From the NCBI GenBank assembly GCA_018524725.1, contig JAEUWP010000375.1:1-64000 (forward strand): DNA of 64,000 nt, read 5' to 3'. Positions 33,257 through 44,501 of the stretch are shown piece after piece (positions within the stretch are counted from its first letter, which is position 1; each line of letters starts with the position of its first letter). Below the pieces are notes generated by a model. The model searched no databases. It had not been told where the DNA came from and saw only the letters and a program-made list of their open reading frames with translations. Made by a program: the position numbers and the translations under genes. Origin of the DNA: Podaxis mareebaensis (taxonomy: Eukaryota; Basidiomycota; Agaricomycetes; Agaricales; Agaricaceae).

Positions 33257-34225
33257 TCGAGTACCTTCACCGTTCTAGTACCATTAGTGCATAATTACCG
33301 AAGGAAAGCATTAAATTTACCAGTTTTCTTTTCTTTCTATCCTCGTTCTCGAGCCTTACAACTGCCTTCCGTTTGTGGCTAGAATGTAAGCCGGAAATGC
33401 AGAAAACCTGGCCCATCAATCGTGTGCACTAGATATGAAGTCAACCTCGCCACATGCCAATAAGATTGCAGTATATACCTGTCCTGCAGCATTAATGAAA
33501 AACCTGAACGGGTCACCTAGGAAGTGTGTTGAACGTGCTAGAGTATGCATCCAAGTTGAATGTCAGAGGCGGCTGGGTAGCAGTTATGAAACAAATCCAA
33601 GATAACTGAGTAGTCTGCACAACTGATCTCCTTTAAATCTAAAAAATAAAACTGATGAAAAATTGGCAGCATTACGACTCCTAATTGTCGAAGCCAAGGA
33701 AGCCAGCAACTCTCCTGCCCCCAATTGTGTATGATTTCATTCAGTGGCTACCATTCCACTCTTCTCTTTCTCTTTTGTTCCTCTGCAACTCGTACAACTG
33801 TTCACAACTTTTGTCAAACTCACTTCTTCATCCTTTATTCACAACAGGTCTATTGAAGGTAAATGAATGCTGACCCTTTCGCACTCAGACTTGGAGCCTT
33901 GTGAAGGCATCTGATACTGGAATACAATAGCTTTCATATATTAATGAAGTAGACTCCACATTCGATCCACCGCGCCATCACTGGGTCCATCTCATGCCAC
34001 CTAAGTCCATTGAGCACGATGCAGCCATACCAGTGTACAAACCTGAGCTCGTACCTTCAGACCCTTTCTCTGCTTTTCAAGCTCATGTTTGACCAGTAGT
34101 TTGGTCGCCCAGTTATCTTTGAACTGTTCAAGAGTTGGGTGTTTGTTCGCTGCCTGAATGAAATAAGGTTTTCATGCCAGGTCTGAAATGGAAGTTCACC
34201 AAACCTGGATGCAAAGACTATTGAT
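33257..34225. other. No recognisable gene
   Basis: The upstream region of the F-box gene. Short frames on both strands have no family features. Confidence 0.4.
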
Positions 34226-34411
34226 TTGTGTTGCATTTTGTTTGCTAAAGGAAGCATGGAGATTCAACTTGGTCAATACAAGGGATTGGATGGTTTCCTG
34301 GAAATCTTAGCATTTACGGATGAGGAAAATGGCCAGAAAATATGGGTGCACCATAATGCTCGCAAACAGTACTTCATCCAAGCCCATCATTTGTTGCAGG
34401 GCAGGAAGTGA
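34226..34411 (+). CDS. Short ORF, possible exon remnant
   Basis: The 61-codon frame has a natural-looking composition from MEIQLGQYKGLDGFLEILAF to FIQAHHLLQGRK. It may be the last exon of a lost gene. No start context, splice partner or family was found. Confidence 0.25.
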   Translation: MCCILFAKGSMEIQLGQYKGLDGFLEILAFTDEENGQKIWVHHNARKQYFIQAHHLLQGRK

Positions 34412-34746
34412 GCTAGGGAGAGTGGCTGGCTTTTGGATCTTGTGTGATTCTTTGTTTAATCCACGTTTTGTGTGATTATCAGTTGGAAAGGTGTGCCTGA
34501 GGGTTATGGGTGGAGGGGTGACTGCACGCTTGGGAGAGAACCTGCAGCGAAGGGTGATAGGAGGGAAGAAACGCTGTGCTCAATACGAAGTTCTTGATGG
34601 GGGCATTGAGATTACAATAGTCACTAGGTGCTTTTATTGTCCATGTGCTACTATATTATAGGAGTATCATTTATAAAGCCTCCGGGCTGATATAAATCAT
34701 ACATTTGTTCACTATGTGGCAGCGCTATTTCATTTCCAGTCCCACC

Positions 34747-35592
34747 ATGGCAGATCTTGAGCATATTGAGCATGCTTTGGCCAATGGCTTTGTATGTGAA
34801 TATGCTTTGCGCCAGTGCAATAAAGCAACCCTTGAGGAACTTTGCAACCGGCGAAACCTGGTTGTCCTGTCAACAGGGAAAAGGTCATTTAATAGAACAA
34901 CAAAGAATGATTATATCAAAGCACTTCAAGAGGTACGAATGATGAACTTACTTGTTCCAAATATTTTTGCTGAATGATCACAGTATGTTAAACACAGTGG
35001 TCAACGGAGGGCAATTGCAAGTGCTGATGAACACCACTATTCCTTTCCTGCTGAGACAGACTCATGGATGAGAGTGAATGACGTGGAGATGGGAGAGATA
35101 ACTGATACTCAAGACAGAGAGCAGCCGATTCACACATCTTCCAATCAAGAACACATCAGCCTCCCGACAACCTACCACAGTGAACCTACTGGCTTAAGAG
35201 AAGATAGGGTGGTCATCGCCCCATCTAGGTATGCATGATCTATGCCCTTCAGTTAGTTCTTATACAACAGTTTCACAGGGGAAAGAAATCAGATCCGGAA
35301 TTTGTGAGAATACGACTTTTCAAAGGTATCAAGGACTGGGAACCAGTTGGCGAAATGGAGCTAAGACTGGAGAGAGACGGCAGCTTGAATTTGCTTGCTT
35401 TGCAGGAGAGACTAGGTCAGAAAATCCAGGTGAGATCTAGTTCTGTTAGGAATGTGACATGCTTAGCATGATTAGATCATTTCACCCCGGACATACTGCC
35501 CATTCTATGGGTATTCAGCAGAATTTCTAGATGGAGAAGACCTTCAGCAACTCTTACATGATGATTATCTGCGAGTAGTGGCAAAGAAGTGA
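34747..35592 (+). CDS. SAP-like domain protein, cargo of the 24-kb element
   Basis: Four exons spliced by eye, about 230 residues. Exon 1 starts MADLEHIEHALANGFVCEYA and holds a SAP-like helix pair (LRQCNKATLEELCNRRNLVV, then NDYIKALQ). Exon 2 is acidic and disordered (YVKHSGQRRAIASADEHHYS). Exon 3, read from an acceptor at tttcacag, gives GKKSDPEFVRIRLFKGIKDW and LQERLGQKIQ. Exon 4 ends FLDGEDLQQLLHDDYLRVVA. SAP domains bind AT-rich DNA. The Tnp2 transposase here has the same L..LC..(K)..DYI.ALL pattern, suggesting an accessory protein of the element. An ATG at 34705 would add 14 residues. Confidence 0.6.
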
Positions 35593-35643
35593 TTGGAATA
35601 TGTATTAGACAACAAGACAACATAGTGAATGTACAGAAGATTG

Positions 35644-38305
35644 TCACTGCATTGACGTAAGATGCTTGCCAAGTTCCTCCTGGGACCACCTTTCAAGTTG
35701 CATTCTGGTGTTCCGTGCATCCTTGAGACCACGCAGGTTGTCATGCCAGTTTTTCAGACCAAGTGGTTTGCTGGTGGCATCCCCTTTACCAACAGAAGCA
35801 ATGTGCTTTGTGAACCATTCTTCGTTTTGAGATGACCAGCGTATCTGATGTAATCCACCTTCTTCCCAGGTCTCAGCTAGAGGAAACCATGACACCTTCG
35901 TCTGTTGATCACCATAACCTGGTATAGTAGGAATACATGAGAATGTGCTACAGTTGACTTTTGAGTTGCACTCACCGGTAAACTTGATGTACAGCCTGCA
36001 AAGGAGATTTCTTTCATCTTGAGTCAGCTCATCATCAACGTATTCGGTCCCTTTGCTGTCAACGGCAGAGAACATGGTCTGACCAGCGGGGTAACGGGCG
36101 ACGGGGCCTTCCAATGCCTCACTGAAGCTGAGTATGTCTTTGGCAATGCGCCACAAGAGTCCACCCCCAAGCAGTGCGGCACGACCATGGCGCTGTTTGA
36201 GTAACGCAGCAATATCTTGCTTGTAGAACTCGTAGTCTATACTTGTGAACTGATCTGTTGCGACGCGGATGTGAGCAGGCACAGGTGCATGGAATTCTTG
36301 AGGAGCCGATGCAAGGTCTTGTGATTGACGCATCGTCCTAAATTTGATGCCATTCTCCAGCAAGTAAGTCACAATATCTCTTTCGTCAACCAGAGAATCT
36401 GGAAGCCGGCAGATGAGGAGGGCGACTGATGCAGAGTGGACAGTGAGTTTCCATGGAACGGTCAAGAGATCACCAAAGTCGAACATATACAAGCATTCTC
36501 CTGAGCTCGAGGTAAGGGTCTGAATAGTGTGGATTCGCAAGGATGTCATGGCGAAGAGGCGGTTAGATGGATGAAGATCCCAACTTTCAGTGGGAGGTTT
36601 GATGGGTGGAACTTGCCAGAAATGACGTAGAAAATTGATACAAAGGTGGGCTATTGGAGTCTTTAAGAGGGCCGGATTGTGTTGAGCCCCCAAAATACCT
36701 GTGATGGCCAAGGTATTACAGCGCTCCACAGGTGTGCATTCTCCAGGAGCCCGATCAGGTAATGGTAACAGAGGGACAAATCCATAGAGCAACCGTAATA
36801 TGTCGAGGAGCTGTGAATCAGGACTAGCTGAATGTTCAGGTGAGAGCGAAGATTCCACTTCAGGGGGGGGATTCAAGGAAAGCAGTCTCAAGATTTGCTA
36901 TCTCTGCCCTCCAGTTCTCGTCTGCCTGCAACTCAAGTTCGTCGTCATCCTCGGGGTCCTCTGGTCCAAGTTCGTCGGCGCAATTCCACTCATTGTAAAA
37001 GGGATCATATCGTTTCTGCTGTGAGCCGAATTCCAAAAGCTTGTCGAAGCGATCTGCTTTGGGGATGAGGGTCTGTTTATAAAGGCCGGAATGAAAATCC
37101 CAATCCCAGACATAAACGGGAGCCGAAGTCGTGGGTGGTTTTCGCTCCTGATTCTCCCACCGTAGGTGGGCTTCAGGTGTTTCCCTTGCCTGGCGCTTTG
37201 TGTGGGCAGCTTCTCGTTTCCGAAAAAATTCATCCAAAATTTCGTGGGCTGCTTTGGGTTGGGGAATAGCTTCTGTGGAGTCGTGAATAGCAGGCGGTGA
37301 CGCAGGGGTAAAGAGCGGACATTCAGCGACAGGTTCGAATTCAATGGCAGGTTCAAAAGGGGTCATAGAGGGTGGAACAAGGGATGGGATTTCACTGGTG
37401 GCCCCAGCGGAGGATGGCGACGTGTTGGTCAAGGATTGGGCAGTCATGAAGGGGGAAGGTTCCCAAGTAATCCAAGTTGTCGCTTTCTGGAGCTGCCACT
37501 CCGGCGGAGGTAAAAGAGGAAACCTTGGATCATTCGTCGATGCAGCCACCTCTCGTGGACCCCATCAATACCATACAGGGACACCGCACGAAATAAACCA
37601 GGAAGCTGTTGGCTGACTAGCAGTCTCGGGAAATGGGAGGATGACTCCAACACGGTCTGTGATCCAGTCCCTGTGCAAGAGAGGAGCTGTTCGTAGGCTG
37701 TCCACAATAGCTTGTCCAATCCCGAGTTGAACGGCTTGTTGGAACCACATTGGAGGAGTGATTCCTTCGCGATGGTTTGGGTCAGGGATTCTGCATATCA
37801 TCCAATACAATAGACCGACCCAACTTGAGAACCAGTCGCGTGCAAGAACCGCTTGTGTTCAGGCCTGTCATTGTGTCTTGTGACCTTTGTGATAGCCAAA
37901 ATGATACGGAGGAAGGGGTCGCCAGTAATAGAGTGCATGTTTCGATGCCAATTCCTTGGTGATCTTCGCCAAGAGTTCATCTACACCTAGCCACTGATTG
38001 ACGAGATACTGTGGCATCATAAAGCCACGCTTCTCATAATACAACATACGGCGAGGAATGAAGGAAAGCGTTTCAAGGAGTGCCCCAGTAAAGAAAACAG
38101 GCGACCGAGGTATGAAGGCCAACCACTCCATTGGCGCCGCCCACCATCAAGGATGTTGCAAATTCTCCATAGTTAATTCTCCATTTCGGAGGGCATTGCA
38201 CAGGTCTTTGTCTTCTTCAGCGTCCAGTAGGATAAAACTACGAGCGCAGTTTGGTGAATAAAATATGTCTCTGTTGACAACATGTACTGTTGATTTAGCG
38301 TCCAT
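35644..38305 (-). pseudogene. Large agaric repeat-associated ORF, broken
   Basis: I recall this protein type as multi-copy in mushroom genomes, without known function. The order is FILLDAEEDKDLCNALRNGE, then MEWLAFIPRSPVFFTGALLE, YLVNQWLGVDELLAKITKEL, RDWFSSWVGLLYWMICRIPD and SWFISCGVPVWY, then WGPREVAASTNDPRFPLLPP, VYVWDWDFHSGLYKQTLIPK, RLLYGFVPLLPLPDRAPGEC, DFGDLLTVPWKLTVHSASVA and HGRAALLGGGLLWRIAKDIL. Breaks: TGA at 37565-37567 between VPVWY and WGPRE, TGA at 38147-38149, and a frame change at the G8 run 36863-36870, where seven bases would keep one frame. The homopolymer could be a sequencing error; the TGAs are less easily explained so. Confidence 0.6.
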
Positions 38306-38567
38306 GGCTGGATTGTGCAGTACAACCACAACAATCTGATGTGCTTGGAGAATCCGTTGCACAAAAGGACGAGGAAGAGAACTGGGGGTGGCAGCGGCGC
38401 AAACAGGGTGAAAGAACGAAGCAAGGTGAAACAATGGAAGATATGATTAGAAAGGTTGAATGAAATTGGTAACTGTGGGAAAAAGTGAGTGTGAGCAGGT
38501 CCTTCCACTGATTGGGTTATCCTTGACCATGACTCGACCCCGATCATTTCTCCTGACCCCGCTCATC

Positions 38568-38825
38568 CCTCATCCTTCTCGATCCTGCTTCTTCTCCCTC
38601 AGCCCGTTTCCTCTCGAATGTTTCCTCCACCACTCGCCCTCTCTACCCGCTCATCCTCTCCACCTGCTCATCTTCTCCACCCACTCATTCTCTCCACCCC
38701 GCTCATTCTCTCCACCCTGCTCATTCTCTCCACCCCGCTCATCCTCTCCACCCGCTCGACCTCCCAACCACTCGATCCCACTCATCCTCTCCTCCCACTC
38801 ATCCTCTCCTCCCGCTCGCCTCCTC
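38568..38825 (+). repeat. Pyrimidine-rich minisatellite
   Basis: Imperfect tandem copies of a 17-18 bp unit of the form CTCATTCTCTCCACCCCG, varying in both ends. It lies in the 5' region of the broken large ORF. All ORFs across it are repeat artefacts. Confidence 0.85.
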
Positions 38826-39171
38826 ATGCGCTGGCCCTCCACTCAAGTTCCCGCCTAATCGCAGAGGTGTCAGTGTCTCGGTTTTACTAAACACTGGCAG
38901 TCTCTTAGCCGTGTGTTGTGGATTTTCCGCACACAACCTATGCCAACTTGAATCTCCCGCTGACATGCTGCCTTGGGGTTGTCTGGTTTGATGATACAGT
39001 ACTGTTGGGGGGACTTGCTCAGAGCTCACACTTATCTATGCTCCCCAGTGTTCACGTACTTGGATGAGGCATCTGAAAGTAACATTGGAAGTTTCTTATT
39101 GGCGGTCCTCACACCCGAGTTAATCAGTAAAGGCAAGTAAGTATTTTGTGATTGTACTATGTTACTCATAC
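38826..39171. other. No gene seen
   Basis: Short spacer between the minisatellite and the WD40 gene; no coding signal. Confidence 0.4.
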
Positions 39172-40905
39172 TTATGATAACCACTTGAGTGGTTTCCAGA
39201 AATTGCGCGTCTTCATCTCGATAACTGGTGCCACCGCCTCAGGGACCTCTACCTTCCTCATCCCTTTCAAACCTAATGTATCACATATGGTGAGGGCGAG
39301 CTCCAGGATTGCTTCAATCGCTGAAAGCTTAGCTGCCGCTGACTTATCTATTAAGGAGCTGACAGTGGCTTGCGCTAGGAGGGCCAGGAGAATGGTGATA
39401 ATCGCCTGTCCAAACAAGTATGATGCAGCAGCAGCTACTGCGTTTTGGGCTCGTCTGTTGCCTCTCTCCTACGGTGCATAAGTATTGAATATCTTTTCCA
39501 AAAATAAATGGCACACTGACCTTTCTACTTAACAGCCAAATCTTTATGTCCACTCCCCCGCCATGTTTCTCTTCAGATTCACCGGTTCCAGTCGCTATCC
39601 AGTATTCATTGTCATGTTGGTGTGCCTAGCTGTTGGTAAGCAACAGTTTTCTGGGACGTGAGCCGTGAATTGCTTACTGTTACAATCTGAACCATCTTTT
39701 GGGCTGGATTGACCCATTGCTTTCCCCATCTTCCTCTGACTCTACTTTCCGTGTAACTCCAATGAGGAAGATCGAGCAGCTCTTTTGCGGAATCATTGAA
39801 CACCTGGGCGACGCCACAATCGGTTCCTACCACAATTACCTGGCCACTAACAGAAACTAAAAGTGGTATGCCCCTCTGGTTAGCCTTCCTGGTAAAAGAC
39901 TTGCGCGGGATCTGAACTGGCATCCTTTCAGGTGGGAGTGAATATATGTTGACACCTTTCTCCAGGTTAGACACCACAAGTGTGTCATGGCTTGGTGTAA
40001 TGGCCGCATGCCCGCTGAATGAGGAACATCAATCAGCGGCGTTGGTGAACATTGGTTGTCCTTACATTTGAGTAGCTAATGTTGTTGACCACTTCAGCTC
40101 CCACAGATTCACATTGAAGGAGCAACTACAGGGATGGTTAGCCTTCAGACCAAGTGAGTACCAGGCCTCTTACAGCTCATGTGACTCCATGAAACTAACT
40201 AGAACTTCGTCACCATTCTTGTTGAATCCAACGCTGTGTGGTGTGTATTTTCCTTCTGATGTTTCGCTCGCTATCTCAACGAGTCTACCTTGGACAAGAC
40301 TCAGCCTACACCTAGTAGGGTTGAAGCTGTGCCAAACCTTGGTCGTCTAATTCGTGGATCTTGATTCCTTCGCGTGAGACCGAAGCGACGTGATGATGTT
40401 CTGGGTCAAATGCGAGTTCCTCAATTGGGGCGTCAAATGACTGCTGGGTGCTGCAGATCCTGAAATGCTTTTTCCGAGTCAGATTTCCCTCCGAAGTTTA
40501 GTTCTGCATACCTGGGAAGGTAACGGCTCTTTCTTGTATGTGAAAAGGGTGCCATCGGCACAGCCGAACACAAAAGTTTCTGACGCCTCTTCAGAACTTA
40601 GCGGGGTCCAAATCACGGAGCAAACTGAGCCATGAAGTGGGACCTTAACAATCTGGTAGCTACCTTGCCTTTTGAGGTCCCAGATGATTAGAGCTGCGTC
40701 GTCCCCTGGAGCAGTCAGCCAATTGACTCCGCAACTAGTCAGGTCTATCACCTACCCCCGCTCAAGAGTCTGGAACAATCGGAACTGAATCTGAGTGTAT
40801 TAATTGCCCGTGTGTGGCAGCTTAAGGTATGCTTTAGCTGGAAACTGGAAGTCAGATTGTGCACTGACGGAAGGGAGCTAGACTTACGGTTGGTTGGAAG
40901 GGCAT
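39172..40905 (-). CDS. WD40 beta-propeller protein with C-terminal transmembrane helix (copy 1)
   Basis: Begins MPFQPT before a donor. The next exon gives TRAINTLRFSSDCSRLLSGG, then DDAALIIWDLKRQGSYQIVK, GSVCSVIWTPLSSEEASETF and FVFGCADGTLFTYKKEP. Later blades read APIEELAFDPEHHHVASVSR, MVSNLEKGVNIYSLPPERMP and SGQVIVVGTDCGVAQVFNDS. Near the end, GVDIKIWLL is followed by a last exon with FGQAIITILLALLAQATV, a clear membrane helix, then ~55 residues. The order is the same as in the gene at 44502, but sequence identity is low, so these are old paralogs. WD40 propellers are protein-binding platforms and the partner is unknown. Several exon borders were not checked. Confidence 0.65.
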
Positions 40906-41223
40906 GGTTGCGAATCTTGGTGAGGGGGTGGATGACTGCAAACGTGCCTTAAATCTTGTTTATCCACAATAAGTCTCCCCGTTGTTCTTATCATCTTTTG
41001 TCTTGCAGACTATTATTATCATCTTTCGTCTTGCAGACTATTATCCCCATTTGGAAATAGCTCCACCTGTAAACTGTGGATTCTATGGAAACCAATTGTC
41101 AGAGTGGCGTACTAAGTGATAGACAGTGGGTCGTAGATCATAACGCTTGATAAATAGTGGTAGATAATAATGCTTGGATGTTATAAGTACAGGACTTGAG
41201 AGTGCGACTCAAACAAAACTAGA

Positions 41224-43441
41224 ATGTCAGCTAATTCCACTCCGACAGGATATTCTGCAGGTGGGACAGATAGCAATATCCCAACTCCTGAGGTTGTTGG
41301 TGGGCGAGTTGCCCGTGTTAGGCACTACGTGGCTACTGGTAATGGGTAAGATCAGTCATACTTAAAGGAATCCAGCCATACTAATGAATCGAAAAATCCC
41401 TAGTGCTCCAACTCACCCTCAAGCGTTCGGGGAAATGAGTGGACATCCTCATAATGTTCGTCTGCCAATCAATGTCGACCATTACTTCTAACCGACCCCT
41501 TATCAGGTTCAGAGCCCTTTGCATGAGAATGTCGATGAGAATGCCATCCGTCTCTTCGCGTGGAGATATTCTCCTTCTGACAACCAGGGTCTTCATAGGC
41601 TATGAACTCGCAAGACTATCTTGATGCAGACATTGAAATGAGGGGTCTTAGCGGTCACAAGGTTGGGTCCCTTCTGTTGCATGCATTGGTCTCACTAAAA
41701 AATGCTGCAGGCTACTCAAACACCTTCGAATGGGGATCACCCAGGGCAGACAGGGGAACCTCGCCCAAGTGGCACCTGGAACCATATGAACAAACCAGAC
41801 GTAAGATTGCCTCGCACCTACTGGGAGTGTAAGGCTCATGCCAATGCAGTCTCCCCCACCAGATTCTGCGTTGGCTACCATTATCCAAGTGAGCTTACTC
41901 ACCGATTAGACTCTCCTCTCCTGTTAACACGCAGCTTCAGTGCATTTTCCAGGATCCTTCTGTTCTGTCCCTAATTGTGAGTTGAGTCCCCGGGACAACT
42001 GTTTTTGGGCACATATTGATTCATTTCAGCAACAAGCATCTGCTCCAATGGTGTGCTTTATTCCCTTAAATACAAGCTGTTGCCTGAGTTCTCAATGGTC
42101 TTCAGCTGAACCAAATAGTCACTTTGTCGAGTGCGATAGCTCATCAACTCACAGACCATCTTTCAAAGCGGATTGATCAGCAGGTGGAGGAACAGCTTCA
42201 CCAACACCTTCAAGGAGCCCCTTCAAGTCCGACTACTCCTCCTTGCCAGGATAGCAATCAGCAAGGGACGCAGAGGCCGGATGCCAGTGCGATGAATATT
42301 TGCGATGATGAAGGACTGCACCGCCAAACTAGAGTACTTACCCCTGCAGACCACCAATTAAATGTGAGTGGCTTTGCGATTTTCGCCACTTCAGCTGACC
42401 CTGCCTGTGCAGATTCAGATTCAAGACTATCTAAAGGAAAAACGCCTCTGGAGATCTCCACCAGATGCGATCCTGCAACCTCCTCCGCCCGAGGATGTTG
42501 AGAATTATCAGGAGCAGCAACTTGGTTGCCGTGGTCCGACTGTTGCTGAACCTCGATTCGACTGGAACAGGGTGTTGTCAAATGCCAAACGATGCCGTTG
42601 GAACAGCGACCTTCTTACCTTGCTTGCTCAGGAGTTCAAGGAAAGAATGCGCACTACCATTGATCATCTCAAGGACAAGGAGGAAACATTCTGCCGCCAG
42701 CATTCGAAGGTCCCGAAGGGTACGAAGTCGACTCCATTTGACTTACTTGATCTCGCTCCTGCAAAACTCACCACTGCAGCTCTGAGAGCTGCTCTCGACC
42801 GTCGCCTCACTCGAACCAAGGTTGTGTACCTCGAGCAACAGCCTCCTTTTCCCGGATCACCTGAAACTCCTGAGCAGAAAAGGAAGAAGGTTGAGGAGAA
42901 GCACAGTGCTATGAAGAAGCGTGACCGAGTACTCAGCCGCAGGAGAGGGGTACACTAAAATGTACTTTCAACTGATTTTGTACCTGACTAGCCTACAGTT
43001 GTACCGGCACAGAAAAACGATCATTCAGAATCGTCGAAAAGACAACCCACTGTTTTGGGACAGTGTTGACACTCTTGTTACTGATCTTGGAGAGCGCGGC
43101 ATGAGTGAAGATGAAACCGACGTTGAAGGATACAGTGTTCGGCCCAAGGAAGTCCAGCGAGTCAGAGCTGGTTGGCGCAACCCCGATATTGTGAAGATAC
43201 TCAACTATGTTGATGCGACAGGTGATGGTAAAGTCAAGGGTGCAGGTAATTCTAGCTATGTTCGGCACAGGGAAACCAAATCGGACAGTGTTGACCCCTC
43301 TGAAAGCACGAAAAGGGTCCCCATTGGCCTCCCTGAGAATTACTATGACCTTTCATGGCGCAACGCCTTGACTGAAGGTCAGAGAGTTGCCATGGAGTTT
43401 CAGTGCCAGCACCCTCTCCCCGACATGGTGCGTTTCTCTTG
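41224..43441 (+). CDS. Agaric repeat-associated protein with GMSEDETD motif
   Basis: About seven exons. The start MSANSTPTGYSAGGTDSNIP is followed by a disordered N-terminus (HENVDENAIRLFAW), then LTDHLSKRIDQQVEEQLHQH. The main exon has IQIQDYLKEKRLWRSPPDAI, FDWNRVLSNAKRCRWNSDLL and KVVYLEQQPPFPGSPETPEQ, and ends SRRRG before an intron. The last exon has RKDNPLFWDSVDTLVTDLGE, GMSEDETDVEGYSVRPKEVQ and VPIGLPENYYDLSWRNALTE. I recall homologs as frequent hypothetical proteins in mushroom genomes, with no known role. The core is intact, but the exact 5' exons and the last few codons are uncertain (a donor may lie at 43428). Confidence 0.6.
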
Positions 43442-43631
43442 AACTCCCAGCTTCTGGTTACTTATGCATGCCTACAGGACAAAATGGAGTTATAGTTCTA
43501 TTGCTTCCTTTTTTCAATCATTTTGTTGTCCTTGTATCTGTAATACATGGGTCTCTCGTTATCGTAGATAGCTCTCAAACACTTGATTAATTATCGTATA
43601 TATATATGCATGTGCATCTCATCCCCCTCCT

Positions 43632-44161
43632 TCAACGCTTGCGCCGACAATTCTTCAATGAACTATGTATAAAGCTGATTGTTGCCCAGTCATCTTGGTA
43701 TTGGTTTAGTATTGGAAACGCTTTCTTAGCCTAGATCTATTAAGATATCCGATGGGATAATACTCCGAGTAAGCATACCTCTTCACAAACTAGACCCACT
43801 TTCTCTGGATCTTGCTCAATAAACGGCCGGTGGTTCACAAGGTGTGTGTCCACAGCATTACGCACAAATTCCTATGTAACATTAGAACGCCAAGCAGGCC
43901 AAGTTGGGGATGCCTTACCTGAACTTTTTTGTAAGTTTTTATATCCCATGCAAGTGCCATACGCAATGAGTAACCACCTCTTCCAGGGCGCCCAAGTTCA
44001 CCATGTGGTTTCAGTATGATCCCTTGAATAGCAATGACACTCTCCCTGTCATGTTCCTCACTGGCATACGTGGTTCTGAGAGTGGTGTGTGCTCTGGGAG
44101 GTGATTCTTCGGGAAACACTGTACGAAGCACTGCTGATGTCTTTGGTGCACCCCCAGGCAT
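43632..44161 (-). CDS. Agaric repeat-associated protein with KPHGELGRP motif
   Basis: Three exons. The start MPGGAPKTSAVLRTVFPEES leads into LRTTYASEEHDRESVIAIQG, IILKPHGELGRPGRGGYSLR and MALAWDIKTYKKVQ. Exon 2 continues EFVRNAVDTHLVNHRPFIEQ and DPEKVGLVCEE. Exon 3 reads DDWATISFIHSSLKNCRRKR before TGA. No stops break the spliced frame. I recall homologs as common agaric hypothetical proteins. The gene converges with the GMSEDETD gene, ~190 bp apart, and the pair may be a unit. Confidence 0.62.
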
Positions 44162-44501
44162 GGGTGGGTTGGTTGCTAAATGTATGTGCGATATTTGGAG
44201 CAGTAGGAATGTAAACGAGTGAGTAAAGACAACGTAGGCTGTAGAAATATATATGAGTGAGGATGTGCGCTGATAAGACCCCACTCTTAATGATTGGAGC
44301 TGCACAAGGTATCTAAGCAGTGTTGCTTTGCAGGTTTTTGTCCTTAGTCCTTGTTTTCGCTCCTTGAGCGGGCCCAGAAACTGGACCTGAGCTGAGCGGG
44401 GTAATTACTGTGGGAAATTATTTACTCGATAGAGAACAATTGCAGCTGGCACCCACTACGGGAACAAATAGGGCGGCCATGTCAGATTGGAGGGCTTCAC
44501 A

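Noticed and set aside
38460..38890. Overlapping ORFs across the pyrimidine-rich stretch
   Set aside because: Caused by the minisatellite; composition is not protein-like.
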